DNA of 64,000 nucleotides from Pseudomonadota bacterium (GTDB lineage Bacteria > Desulfobacterota > Binatia > UBA9968). The stretch spans positions 62,001 to 126,000 of the forward strand of contig JAJPJQ010000016.1 of NCBI GenBank assembly GCA_021324155.1, in the 5' to 3' direction. Position 1 is the stretch's first letter, and the number at the start of each line of letters is the position of its first letter. Below, one piece after another: positions 43,508 through 51,848 of the stretch. The notes under the pieces are model-generated. The model ran no database searches, had not been told where the DNA came from, and was given only the letters and a program-made list of their open reading frames with translations. The position numbers and the translations under genes were made by a program.

Positions 43508-44002
43508 ATGTCGAAGAGCGCGCCTGGGCGCTGAAGCTGATATTTGTGTTTTGGCCTTGTTGCTTCCAGGCGCAAGCCTTGCCGCCGAAAGCAGGGCGAC
43601 GGCATCTGACAGCACTCCAGCGTGTTCGATAGTTCGCCGAAGACGGCTCGACCTTCCAGTGAAGCTGGGACAGCGCGGCGAAGTTTCACGCTGTGCAGCC
43701 CGTCAAGGCGTCGACAACGCGGCATCTCACTGATCTCGTCCAACGGTGGAGAGACTTTGCGCATAGGGACGAGCCAAATTATCCAGTGATACAGCAGCGG
43801 AATCACAGGAAGCGTCAAAATCGAACTCCTTCAAAACGGGACGTGGAAGACGATCATCAAGAAGACCCCGAATGACGGCATTTAAAAGTGGAAGGTCAAA
43901 AAGCCCGCCGGCAACAATGCGCAGATTCGCGTCTGTAGTATCGCCTCGCCCATCGTCTGCGCTACCAGTGCGGGCGTCTTCACCATCGCAGCTAAGAAGT
44001 AA
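43508..44002 (+). pseudogene. Decayed exported protein with a Kre9/KNH-like beta domain
   Basis: No intact frame, but remains are clear. Near 43508 a signal peptide can be pieced together over a frameshift (LKLIFV then VLALLLPGASLAAES). From about 43742 one frame reads NGGETLRIGTSQIIQ, stop TGA (43787), YSSGITGSVKIELLQNGTW, KTIIKKTPNDGI, stop TAA (43883), KWKV, then NNAQIRVCSIASPIV and VFTIAAKK to TAA at 44000. That is the pattern of Ser/Thr-rich Kre9/KNH-type secreted domains (NGGE, GSVKIELL, NDGxxKWKV). Two stops and a frameshift mark it as a pseudogene. 43336-43507 holds nothing else I can name. Confidence 0.75.
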
Positions 44003-44083
44003 CGCGATCGCTGGGGCAACCGACGTTTGCCTCGGTGTCACCATGTGATATGTGGTAACCAAGCCGTCCGCGGAGGAGAACAT

Positions 44084-44824
44084 ATGCCGCTTTCAAGCCA
44101 AGCCTTCGTCAAAGAGTTGCACGACATGGTGCGGAAGAAACATTCCAAAGACCATCCCGTCATCGGCATGGTCGAGCGCGGCGAGCTCGATCGCGATGCG
44201 CTGATGGGATTCGTGGGGCAGTTCTATCTTTTCTTTCCAAAGCCGTTTCCCAAGCCGATCGCCGCGATGCTCGGCCGCTGCCCTGAAGACGCGGAGCTCG
44301 AGCGCATGTGGATCGACAACGTCGTCGAAGAGGGCACCGGCGAGATCACCGGCACCGACAGCCACAAGGGACTCTACATCCGCTTCGCGCTCGCGTGCGG
44401 CTACACGCGCGAGCAGCTCGATGCCGTCAAGCCGCTGCCAGAGACCGAGGCGTTTCTAGACTGGCGCGAATTGTTGATGTACCAGCGCACCTGGCTCGAG
44501 CTCTACGCCGGCCAGGGGTTTTGCCTCGAAGGCACCGCGAGCGAGCGGATGACGCGGATCGTAAACGGCCTCACAAAGCACTACGGCTTCAAGCGTGAGT
44601 CGGAAGACATCCGCTACTGGACGCTGCACATGGGCGTCGACGAGGAGCACATGAAAGTAGGGCCGCTCGCCGTCGAGCGCTACGCCACGACGGATTTCCA
44701 GCAGAGCCAGGTGCGGCACGCGGTGCAGAAAACGCTCGACCAGTTCTGGCTCGCTTACGACGGCATCCAGCGCGCCTTCGTCGACAAGGATCCGATTTAC
44801 GCCGCCTGGCGCAACGGCAAGTAA
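44084..44824 (+). CDS. Haem-oxygenase-fold (PqqC/TenA-like) iron enzyme, copy 1
   Basis: 246 aa from ATG 44084 behind a CGGAGGAG site. All-helical protein of the iron-containing redox enzyme (HDO-like) type. Probable metal ligands: Glu residues in EEGTGEI with a following His (DSHKG), and the block HMGVDEEHMKVG near the end. Two more copies lie at 57740 and 61048, each with an H-x3-(D/N)-(E/D)-x-H block. Family members catalyse oxidative cleavage or ring chemistry of small molecules. First gene of a tight operon through 48227. Confidence 0.8.
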   Translation: MPLSSQAFVKELHDMVRKKHSKDHPVIGMVERGELDRDALMGFVGQFYLFFPKPFPKPIAAMLGRCPEDAELERMWIDNVVEEGTGEITGTDSHKGLYIRFALACGYTREQLDAVKPLPETEAFLDWRELLMYQRTWLELYAGQGFCLEGTASERMTRIVNGLTKHYGFKRESEDIRYWTLHMGVDEEHMKVGPLAVERYATTDFQQSQVRHAVQKTLDQFWLAYDGIQRAFVDKDPIYAAWRNGK

Positions 44825-44833
44825 GGACGCTTT

Positions 44834-45490
44834 ATGGAAATGGTCGATCTCTCGCGCGTGATTTACGACGGCATGCCGAAGATTCCGGTGCTGCCCGAAG
44901 TGCGCGTGAAAAAATTCTTCGATCTCGGCAAAGGCCATCCGCTGAACGTCACCGAGCTGTCGCTGCCGTGTCATGCCGGCACTCACGTCGACGCGCCGGT
45001 GCACATCGTGCCGAACGGGAAATCCATCGAGGAACTGCCGCTGGAGAGCTTCATCGGCCCCGGCGCGGCGATCTCGGTCAGGAAACAAGGCGGCGAAGAG
45101 GTAACGGCCGCCGATCTGGAGAAATCCGGCGTCGCAGTCAATCGCGGCGATATCGTCATGCTGCACACCGGCTGGGACGAGAAATTCGAAAGTCCAGACT
45201 ACAATCTCCATCCGTATTTATCGGTCGACGCCGCCGAGTGGCTGGTCAAAAAGGGAGTCAAGCTCTTCGGCATCGACTGCATCACCGTCGATCTGCCGAC
45301 GCCGCTGAGATCGAAGGGGTTCGATTTCCCGGTGCACAAAACGCTGCTCGGCAACGGCGTTCTCATCGCCGAGAACGTCGCCAACATCGGCCGCATCGTC
45401 GGGCGCAAGACCCGCATCATGGCGCTGCCGCTGCGCGTCAAAGGCAGCGACGCCGGCCACGCGCGTATCGTCGCCGAAGTCCTGAACTAA
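44834..45490 (+). CDS. Cyclase-family metal hydrolase (kynurenine formamidase-like)
   Basis: 218 aa. The family metal motif is present as CHAGTHVDAPVHIV (HxGTHxDxPxH), with a further DIVMLHTGWDEKF segment and FGIDCITVDLP. Cyclase-family enzymes hydrolyse amides or lactones (formylkynurenine, isatin) through a metal-bound water. Nine bp after the haem-oxygenase-fold gene and 3 bp before the aldolase gene, so it probably acts on a product of the former (inference). Confidence 0.88.
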   Translation: MEMVDLSRVIYDGMPKIPVLPEVRVKKFFDLGKGHPLNVTELSLPCHAGTHVDAPVHIVPNGKSIEELPLESFIGPGAAISVRKQGGEEVTAADLEKSGVAVNRGDIVMLHTGWDEKFESPDYNLHPYLSVDAAEWLVKKGVKLFGIDCITVDLPTPLRSKGFDFPVHKTLLGNGVLIAENVANIGRIVGRKTRIMALPLRVKGSDAGHARIVAEVLN

Positions 45491-45493
45491 CCC

Positions 45494-46462
45494 ATGCCAG
45501 CACAGCAGCCGGTCAAAGGGATTATCGGCGCGTGTCTCACGCCCTTCGGCGAGGACGAGCGCGTCGACTTCAAGGCGCTCGAAAAAGAGATCGACTTTCT
45601 CGTCGCCGATTGCGACGCAGTATCGATCGCGGCGGTCGAGGCCGCGGAGTACACCATGCTCTCGCGCCAGGAGCGGAAAGAACTGCTCCGGGTCGCGACC
45701 GAGATGGTCGCCAAGCGCAAGCCCGTGCTGCTCGGCGCGTCGAGCCCGTCGCCGCGCGAGGTGATCGAGCTCGCGGAATACGCCGCAAGCATCGGCGGCG
45801 ACTTCATTCAGGTGTTGATGCCGCTCCGACCGTGGGGCGGGCAGCCGACGATCGCCGAGCTGATGGAATTCTACACGCAGGTCGCTTCGGCCAGTCCGCT
45901 GCCGGTCGTCTGCTACCACAACCCTGGCCCCGGAGCCGACCCGCCGCAGGACGCGTTCGTCAAGATCAGCGAGATTCAGAACATCCGTTATTTCAAAGAG
46001 AGCTCGCGCGACATCACCAAGATCTCGCGGCTGATCGAGCAGATCGACCTCGCCGGCCGCGGGCATTATTTCACGACGATGCAGCCGCTGCTCGCGACGC
46101 TCATGATGGGCGGCTCCGGAGCGACGATGCCGCCGCCAGGCACGCGCATCGGCGCACAGGTGGTCCGCGCTTTCCGCGCCGGGAACTTGGAGCAGGCGCG
46201 ATACTGGCAGCGTTGCTTCGCGCTCTTTCCCGGCAAGTGGGCCGCCTACGGTCTGCCGCCGGTGATGAAGTCGGCGATGAAGCATTTCGGCGTCGATATC
46301 GGCGATCCGTCGAAGCCCTACGCACCGGTGAGCCCGCGCGACCACGCGCAGATCGGCCAGTTTCTCCGCCAGATCGGCATTCTCGGCGAAGGCGCGCCTT
46401 CCGAGACGACGCTCAAAGACGCCGCCGAGGCGCTCCGTCAGGAAGATACTTTCCTGCGCTGA
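45494..46462 (+). CDS. DapA/NanA-family aldolase (class I, Schiff base)
   Basis: 322 aa (beta/alpha)8 barrel of the dihydrodipicolinate synthase family. Visible: ACLTPFGEDERVDFKAL, the tyrosine block PVVCYHNPGP, and the Schiff-base lysine in YFKESSRD. It lacks the usual GTTGE loop (it reads SIAAVEAAEYTML), so lysine synthesis is doubtful; many such relatives act on hydroxy-oxo acids. Third gene of the 44-48 kb operon. Confidence 0.88.
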   Translation: MPAQQPVKGIIGACLTPFGEDERVDFKALEKEIDFLVADCDAVSIAAVEAAEYTMLSRQERKELLRVATEMVAKRKPVLLGASSPSPREVIELAEYAASIGGDFIQVLMPLRPWGGQPTIAELMEFYTQVASASPLPVVCYHNPGPGADPPQDAFVKISEIQNIRYFKESSRDITKISRLIEQIDLAGRGHYFTTMQPLLATLMMGGSGATMPPPGTRIGAQVVRAFRAGNLEQARYWQRCFALFPGKWAAYGLPPVMKSAMKHFGVDIGDPSKPYAPVSPRDHAQIGQFLRQIGILGEGAPSETTLKDAAEALRQEDTFLR

Positions 46463-46477
46463 CCCGCCGCGCGTGCG

Positions 46478-46786
46478 ATGATTCTCTTCCTCATCATTTT
46501 CGTCGCAATCATCGCGCTGCTCATCGTCGTTCCCGCGTGGCGCGAGCGCTTTGTCGAGGCCCTTAAAACTTTTTCCGACACGGCGATCGTGAGCTTTCTT
46601 CGCGCAACATCGCGCTTCGGCGCCGAGCTCACGGAGGAGGGCAAGGCGGAGCAGGTCCGCTGGCGCGAACAGCGGATGAGAAATCTGCGCGGCCTTTCGC
46701 TCCGCGCCCGAGAGCGCTCGCGCCGCTCGAACGGCGATCAGCCGGTGGACAACAAAAACAAGCCTCCTTCGGATCTGAGCTTCTAG
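46478..46786 (+). CDS. Small membrane-anchored hypothetical protein
   Basis: 102 aa. One N-terminal membrane segment (ILFLIIFVAIIALLIVVPAW), then a basic amphipathic region rich in Arg and Glu (residues 50-82), ending in a polar tail. No domain recognised. It lies between the aldolase (15 bp) and the flavoprotein (2 bp), so its presence in the operon is fairly secure even though its role is not. Confidence 0.7.
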   Translation: MILFLIIFVAIIALLIVVPAWRERFVEALKTFSDTAIVSFLRATSRFGAELTEEGKAEQVRWREQRMRNLRGLSLRARERSRRSNGDQPVDNKNKPPSDLSF

Positions 46787-46788
46787 CC

Positions 46789-47940
46789 ATGACCGGCCAG
46801 CGCAAACAGATCGTGATCCTCGGCGGCGGCAGCGGCGGCGTCGTCGCGGCGACCAAACTCGCGCGCGCGCTCGGCGACCGGCACGACGTCATTCTCGTCG
46901 ACCGGCGTCCGGAGCATGTGTTCATGCCCGGCTTTCTCTTTCTCCTGGTCGGACAGCGCGAGCCCGAGCAGATCATGCGGCGCCTGCGCCGCCTCGAGCG
47001 CCACGGCGTCAAGATTCTCCAGGACGAAGTGCTCGGCATCGACGCGGCGCGGCAGGAAGTCGCGCTGGTGGGGCATAAGGTTCACTACGACTATCTCATC
47101 GTCGCGCTCGGCTTCGATACGCGGCCCGATATGATTCCCGGCTACGCCGAAGGCGCGCACCACGCGTGGGAGCTCGACGCCGCCATGCGGGCGCGGCGCG
47201 CGCTCGATGAATTCGACGGCGGGCGCGTCGTCGTCGGCGTGCCGCTCGGGCCGTATCGGTGCCCGCCGGCGCCGTACGAGACGCAGTGGATGCTCGACGG
47301 CTACTTCAAGCGGCGCGGTATGCGGGACCGTGTCACGATCGAATATTTCACGCGCGAGGCCGAGCCCGCGGGCGAGGCGCGCGACCCGGTCGTATGGATG
47401 GACGCGGAGAGCCGCCGCCGCGGCATCAAGCAGCACTATGAATTCGTCGTGCAATCGATCGATGCCGAGCGCAAAACGGTGAACGGCCTCTACGGCTACA
47501 AGCTCGCGTACGATTTGCTCTTCATGATCCCGCCGCACCGGCCCGCGCGCGCGCTGATCGACTCGGGACTTGCGGACACGGAGACCGGCATCCGCGTGGA
47601 TTACGATACGCTCGCGACGAAATGGGACAACGTCTACGCGATCGGCGATTGCGCCGACATGCCGGCGTCGAAAGCCGGTGTCGTCGCGCATCAGGAAGCC
47701 GACGTCGTCGCGCATAACCTGACAGCGGAGATCACGGGCAGGGGAGAGCCGACTCCCCTGCGCCTGCATACGATATGACTGCTCGCGTACGGCGCCGGGC
47801 GCGCCGCGATGAACCGCACGATCTATCCCTCGGGCTGGCCGCCCTTCGCCGCGACCGAGGCCCGCACCTGGGGGCCTTCGCCGTTTATCTATTGGGCGAA
47901 GATCGGGTTTGAAAAGTGGTGGCTCTGGCGGTATTTTTAG
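46789..47940 (+). CDS. SQR/FCSD-like FAD oxidoreductase with selenocysteine at the catalytic Cys (TGA at codon 330)
   Basis: 383 residues if TGA (47776-47778) is read through. The N-terminus has VILGGGSGGVVAA (FAD) and the sulfide:quinone reductase signature Cys158 in GPYRCPPAPYE; AIGDCAD closes the FAD domain. After TGA the same frame continues LLAYGAGRAAM, NRTIYPSGWPPF and WAKIGFEKWWLWRYF to TAG at 47940, which is the C-terminal layout of SQR-type proteins. The TGA aligns with the second redox cysteine of SQR (Cys356 of the A. ferrooxidans enzyme; Cys158 aligns with its Cys160). Role: probable sulfide or persulfide oxidation at the membrane; electrons to quinone (inference). Confidence 0.85.
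47783..47809 (+). promoter_or_regulatory. Candidate SECIS hairpin of the SQR-like gene
   Basis: TCGC (47783-47786) pairs with GCGA (47806-47809); after a 4-base bulge, GGCGC (47791-47795) pairs with GCGCC (47801-47805), leaving loop CGGGC. The loop begins 18 bases after the TGA. The CGGG loop resembles that of the redoxin hairpin (CGGGA). Confidence 0.6.
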
Positions 47941-47948
47941 AGGAACAC

Positions 47949-48227
47949 ATGGCGCGCAGGATCGCAAAGAAGTCCGCCCTCGATTATGTTTGCGGATATT
48001 GCCTCTTCTTCCAGCCGCAGTCGGGAGACAACGGCAACCTTAAGTCCGGCAACTGCGCCTATCACAAGGAATGGATCGAGAACGCCTACCGCACGACCTG
48101 CAGCGACATGAGCAACCAAGCGCTCAGCGAAAAAGGCATCTATCGCCTCGTCTCCAATTCCGGTGCCGGCTGGGACTATATCCGGCGCACCGAGAAACTC
48201 CGCACCCGCCTTTACGCCGTCAAGTAG
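47949..48227 (+). CDS. Small cysteine-rich hypothetical protein
   Basis: 92 aa from ATG 47949, 8 bp after the SQR-like gene. Cysteines at CGYC (residues 15 and 18), NCAYH and TTCSDM give four Cys plus a His in a C-x2-C-x(n)-C-x(n)-C layout, suited to a zinc site or an iron-sulfur cluster. As the last gene of the operon it may carry electrons for the flavoprotein. No family recognised. Confidence 0.7.
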   Translation: MARRIAKKSALDYVCGYCLFFQPQSGDNGNLKSGNCAYHKEWIENAYRTTCSDMSNQALSEKGIYRLVSNSGAGWDYIRRTEKLRTRLYAVK

Positions 48228-48463
48228 CGATAATTTGACAAACAAAATGCGTAGCTAGTCGCCCCGATAGGGCGGGACGATTTCTTGTGTCCGAACGATG
48301 TCGACTTCCCCGTTGAAAACAAACTTTGAAAAGTTGACATAATATATCTTATCAGACGTTATACAGATGGCGTCCTTGAGCGGCTAAATCGTCAGCCCTC
48401 CAAGTCCGTCCTTATTTTTGTTCTGCATTGACAAGCTGCAGGTTTTGATGCGACCATTTCCGC

Positions 48464-48754
48464 GTGAGCCGCTCCTTTTTAGCGCGCGCGCGGCCGTTTC
48501 TAGCAGCGTCGGCGTTTTTGTTCTTGATACTCGCGAGCGCGCCGCACTCGGTCCATCACGTTTTCGAGCCGCATAAGACTCCCCAGAATTGCCTCGTTTA
48601 TTCGCTTGCCCAGGGCTGCCAGTTATCGGCGGTGTCAATCGCCGTTTTGACCGCCGCCCAGGTAGCCGTTGCATACATCACCCCTGGGCGTGATCAACCG
48701 CTCGTGCCACGGGCTTCAGCCCCGTTTTCACCCCGAGCTCCTCCCACGGCCTGA
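48464..48754 (+). CDS. Small exported His-rich hypothetical protein
   Basis: 96 aa from a GTG. A hydrophobic N-terminal segment (FLAASAFLFLILASAP) is followed by HSVHHVFEPHKT, two cysteines (NC, GC), and a second hydrophobic stretch. The His-rich motif and the downstream CopC-like gene suggest metal handling, but nothing is proven. The upstream gap (48228-48463) holds a TTGACA-like box near 48337 but no gene. Confidence 0.5.
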   Translation: MSRSFLARARPFLAASAFLFLILASAPHSVHHVFEPHKTPQNCLVYSLAQGCQLSAVSIAVLTAAQVAVAYITPGRDQPLVPRASAPFSPRAPPTA

Positions 48755-48859
48755 TCGGCCGTAGATTCTTCATCCAGCTAGCCGCGCGCGAGTCGTGCAG
48801 GCACGATCAGATCGTGGCTCCGGCCCGCCGGAGCCTTTTAAATGCATTCAGGAGGAGCG

Positions 48860-49786
48860 ATGAAACGCATCGCCGCTGTATTCGCATCGATTATGTTTCT
48901 GCCTCTTTTTTACGCCGCCCTGGCGCGTGCGCACGGGGTTATCGGCCAGAGATTCATCCCGTCCACGCTCGCCGTCGAAGACCCGTTCGCGTCCGACGAA
49001 ATGGACTTGCTCTCGATTAACCGCGGGCCGCGCACGTCTGAAGGCCGTGAGACCGGCTTCGGCTTTGAGATATCCAAGCGACTGCATCCCGACTTCGCCA
49101 TTTCCGTCGAGTGGGAATATGCGCTCCTCGACCCGAGCGACGGCCGCAAGATCGCCGGCGGCGCCAATCCCGAAATCGGCTTTAAATACGTCGCATTCCG
49201 GAGCCCTGCGCACGAGGCGATTTTCAGCGCTGGCCTGAACGTCGAACCGGGCGGCGTGGGCGCGAAAAAAGTCGCCGAGAAGGTAACGACGATCTCTCCC
49301 GCGCTTTATTTCGGTAAAGGGTTCGGCGACCTGCCCGAAGCGTTGAATTATCTCAAACCGCTCGCGCTCACCGGCACGGTCGAGTTCGGCATTCCGGCGA
49401 ACCGGCGGCTCGCCGGCGAAGAGGAAAAATTCAACACCACCGTCGGCTACGGATTCGCCTTTCAGTACAGCATTCCGTATCTCCAGCAGTTCGTGAAGGA
49501 CATCGGCATCGGCGCGCCGTTCAACCGTATGTTCCCGCTGCTCGAATTCAACTTCGAGACCAACGTGAACGGCCCCGACCGCGGCGCGACGACGGCGTAC
49601 GTCAATCCCGGGCTCCTCTGGGTCGGGCGTTACGTCGAGCTCGGCCTCGGCGCGCAGATCCCGCTGAACAATCGCTCCGGCGCGAACGCGGGCATCCGAA
49701 GCCTCGTGCATGTCTTTCTCGACGACCTCTGGCCGAATATTTTCACCTGGACGCCGTTCGGCACGATCGGCACGACGCAGAAATGA
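48860..49786 (+). CDS. Exported outer-membrane-type beta-barrel protein
   Basis: 308 aa from ATG 48860 (CAGGAGGAGCG ribosome site). Signal peptide ends ALARAHG. The body has alternating hydrophobic strands with many Phe/Tyr/Gly ends (FGFEISKRLHPDFAISVEWEY, GYGFAFQYSIPY), as in outer-membrane transporter-like barrels. Family not certain. It leads the CopC-like cluster, so a metal-related export or uptake role is plausible (inference). Confidence 0.7.
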   Translation: MKRIAAVFASIMFLPLFYAALARAHGVIGQRFIPSTLAVEDPFASDEMDLLSINRGPRTSEGRETGFGFEISKRLHPDFAISVEWEYALLDPSDGRKIAGGANPEIGFKYVAFRSPAHEAIFSAGLNVEPGGVGAKKVAEKVTTISPALYFGKGFGDLPEALNYLKPLALTGTVEFGIPANRRLAGEEEKFNTTVGYGFAFQYSIPYLQQFVKDIGIGAPFNRMFPLLEFNFETNVNGPDRGATTAYVNPGLLWVGRYVELGLGAQIPLNNRSGANAGIRSLVHVFLDDLWPNIFTWTPFGTIGTTQK

Positions 49787-49825
49787 AAATTGATATCCAT
49801 CGTCTAACGAAGGCGTGAGGTTATT

Positions 49826-50290
49826 TTGCGGAAGCGTGTGAGAACGCAAACCCTGCGGGAGAAGCACCGCCTCTGTTTTTCCCCCTTGCTAGGGCGGAAA
49901 CTAACAGGGGGTCTGTTCCCTGCTCGCCGCGCGCTGCCTGTCGCCCGTGCAGCGGTTGTCGCGCTCGTGCTGCTCGCCGCCGCGGTCGCTTATCCGCATG
50001 CGTTCCCCGTCCGCGCCGATCCGCGCGTGGGCTCGACGGTCGCCGCGGCACCCGCGAAGGTGACGATCTGGTTCGACGGTGAGATCGAGGGCGCGTTCAG
50101 CAAGATCGAGGTGTACGACGCCGCCGAGCGTCGCATGGACAAGAACGATCCGCGCATCGACGCCTCGCGCACGCGGCTCGAGGTCGATCTCCCTCCCCTG
50201 CCTCCCGGCAAATATCAGGTGCGCTGGACCGCCCTCTCGGTCGACACGCACGTAACCGAAGGGCGGTTTACATTCACCGTCGGCAGGTAG
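49826..50290 (+). CDS. CopC/YobA-like copper-binding domain protein
   Basis: 154 aa as drawn; the start is uncertain (TTG at 49826, or a later GTG) because the N-terminus is Arg-rich before the hydrophobic segment VVALVLLAAAVA. The mature part begins HAFPVRADPRVGSTV, with FDGEIEGAFSKIEVYDA and a final VDTHVTEGRFTFTV, the usual CopC fold with His residues at both ends. CopC proteins bind Cu(II) in the periplasm. The next gene, a membrane protein, follows 15 bp after its stop. Confidence 0.8.
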   Translation: MRKRVRTQTLREKHRLCFSPLLGRKLTGGLFPARRALPVARAAVVALVLLAAAVAYPHAFPVRADPRVGSTVAAAPAKVTIWFDGEIEGAFSKIEVYDAAERRMDKNDPRIDASRTRLEVDLPPLPPGKYQVRWTALSVDTHVTEGRFTFTVGR

Positions 50291-50305
50291 TAATCAAATA
50301 GAACC

Positions 50306-50848
50306 GTGCTTTCGCCCGAGTTCAAAAATCGGCTCGCGCATTCGCATGTATTTCTGCTAGCGCTCTGGGGCGTGCTGCTCGCGTTGTGCGCCGCCGCCGG
50401 CATGCTGCCGTCGCGCATTTTCGAGCACGCGCCCTTCACGGAAAGTTATCCGTACCTCGACGATCTCGACGAGATCATCTGGGGCATAGGAATCGGAACC
50501 GCCGCGCTGCTCCTGTGGTCGCGGTCGCGCTTCTACAGCGTCGAGCAGGTCTTCAGCGCGGCGCGCCGCCCGCGCGAAGTTCCCGTGATCGGCGAGTCGC
50601 CGACCGAGATGGCGGCGTCCCGGCTCGTTCACTTCTACCGATCGCGGATGATCAACGCCTTTGCCCTCGCAACCTCGCTTGCGCTCTACGGCGTACTGCT
50701 CGCCGTCGTCGAGGCGGACGACTACCAGTGGCGGCTTTTCTGCGTCACAGCCGTCGCGATGCTCGTCCTTTTCTATCCGTCGCGCGTCTTCTTCGACGCG
50801 CTGATCAAGGAATACGAACGAAGAGAGACGCTGCGGGAGTGGAGATGA
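50306..50848 (+). CDS. Membrane protein of the CopC-like cluster, unrecognised
   Basis: 180 aa from a GTG. Four likely membrane segments (about residues 17-35, 56-72, 117-133, 143-158). Sequence is hydrophobic with the signature FYRSRMINAFAL between helices 2 and 3. It shares the operon with the CopC-like gene and the beta-barrel gene. It is shorter than CopD, so I make no functional claim. Confidence 0.7.
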   Translation: MLSPEFKNRLAHSHVFLLALWGVLLALCAAAGMLPSRIFEHAPFTESYPYLDDLDEIIWGIGIGTAALLLWSRSRFYSVEQVFSAARRPREVPVIGESPTEMAASRLVHFYRSRMINAFALATSLALYGVLLAVVEADDYQWRLFCVTAVAMLVLFYPSRVFFDALIKEYERRETLREWR

Positions 50849-50852
50849 AGTG

Positions 50853-51764
50853 CTACTTGAGATTCGGCAAGTAAAGCTCTCTCAAGGTTTCTCTTGTCTC
50901 GCGGTAGTATGGTGCAAAACCGTCTTCCAGTTTCGTTGTAAGGTCGTCGAACCAGGCATCCCCTTCCGCCAATTTGCCGTTAGCGTACAGCGCCGCACCA
51001 TACGCTTCGGGGAAGTATACCACCGCCTCCAAAGCCAACGCTTTCTCCGCGTACGTGAAAGCGCGGTTTCGTAAGACCGAATTGCCGCGATACTCCGGAT
51101 ACATGCAGTAAACCCAGGCCAAAAGATTCAGCGCCTCAACATCGCTGGTATTTTCTCTAAGGCCTTTTTCGAGTTGCTCAATTTCGGTTTCACTTAAATG
51201 CCTCCCGGCTTGTGAAGGTATCCAAATGTACTCTTTGAGTCGTCCCGACCATCTTAAAAAGCTTACTGCATCACAGCCCATGCAGGTCCAGTATTCTAAA
51301 ATATCGTCTCTCATACGAAGTGCAGCGAATGCCGGCTTCTCTGATCCATATTCCAGGAACGACTTGCGCCATCCGCCGGAAGGCTCCTGCGTCAGGATCA
51401 TTATAAAATTTCCCCGCTCGCTCGCTTTCGATTCGTAAACCCCCACAATAGCGACATCCGGCAACCCGTCGTTGTTGAAATCACCACGAATCGAAAAATG
51501 AGTATCCTCCGCATCCATCGGGTCTATTCCGCCTGGGTAGAGTTCATCTGGAGGAATTTTACCCTTCGACAGCTCTGAGGCGCGGCGCCAATTTGGATCA
51601 AGTTTCTCTACGGGAATGCCGCGTATCGTCGAATGACGCGGCGTAAAGTCGAGCGTCATCCACCACGGCGGCTTATCCGCCCATTGGAAGTCCGAGGTTT
51701 GCCGCACCGTACAAGCGGAGAGGAGAAAGATAACTAGAAACGCTCCTGCTAAGAGTTTTCGCAT
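50853..51764 (-). CDS. Lipoprotein with FG-GAP/VCBS-like and TPR-like regions
   Basis: 303 aa. Lipobox LLSAC gives lipidated Cys18. An N-terminal half includes GDFNNDGLPDVAIVG, the calcium-binding D-x-N-x-DG-x-x-D pattern of FG-GAP/VCBS repeats. The second half (from about 190) has two or three TPR-like helices (LNLLAWVYCMYPEYRG, YAEKALALEAV). Base composition is visibly more AT-rich than the neighbours, which hints at later acquisition. Confidence 0.68.
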   Translation of the reverse strand: MRKLLAGAFLVIFLLSACTVRQTSDFQWADKPPWWMTLDFTPRHSTIRGIPVEKLDPNWRRASELSKGKIPPDELYPGGIDPMDAEDTHFSIRGDFNNDGLPDVAIVGVYESKASERGNFIMILTQEPSGGWRKSFLEYGSEKPAFAALRMRDDILEYWTCMGCDAVSFLRWSGRLKEYIWIPSQAGRHLSETEIEQLEKGLRENTSDVEALNLLAWVYCMYPEYRGNSVLRNRAFTYAEKALALEAVVYFPEAYGAALYANGKLAEGDAWFDDLTTKLEDGFAPYYRETRETLRELYLPNLK

Positions 51765-51848
51765 TTCCGTCGTTTGGACGAGTTAGACGATACAAGCTTC
51801 GAGTCATTCATGGACAATGACTTATGAACCGCCGCTTACACCGTTCTT

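Noticed and set aside
43787-43789. TGA in the Kre9-like remnant as a fourth selenocysteine codon
   Set aside because: Position corresponds to a non-redox residue (probably Trp) and a TAA follows in the same frame.
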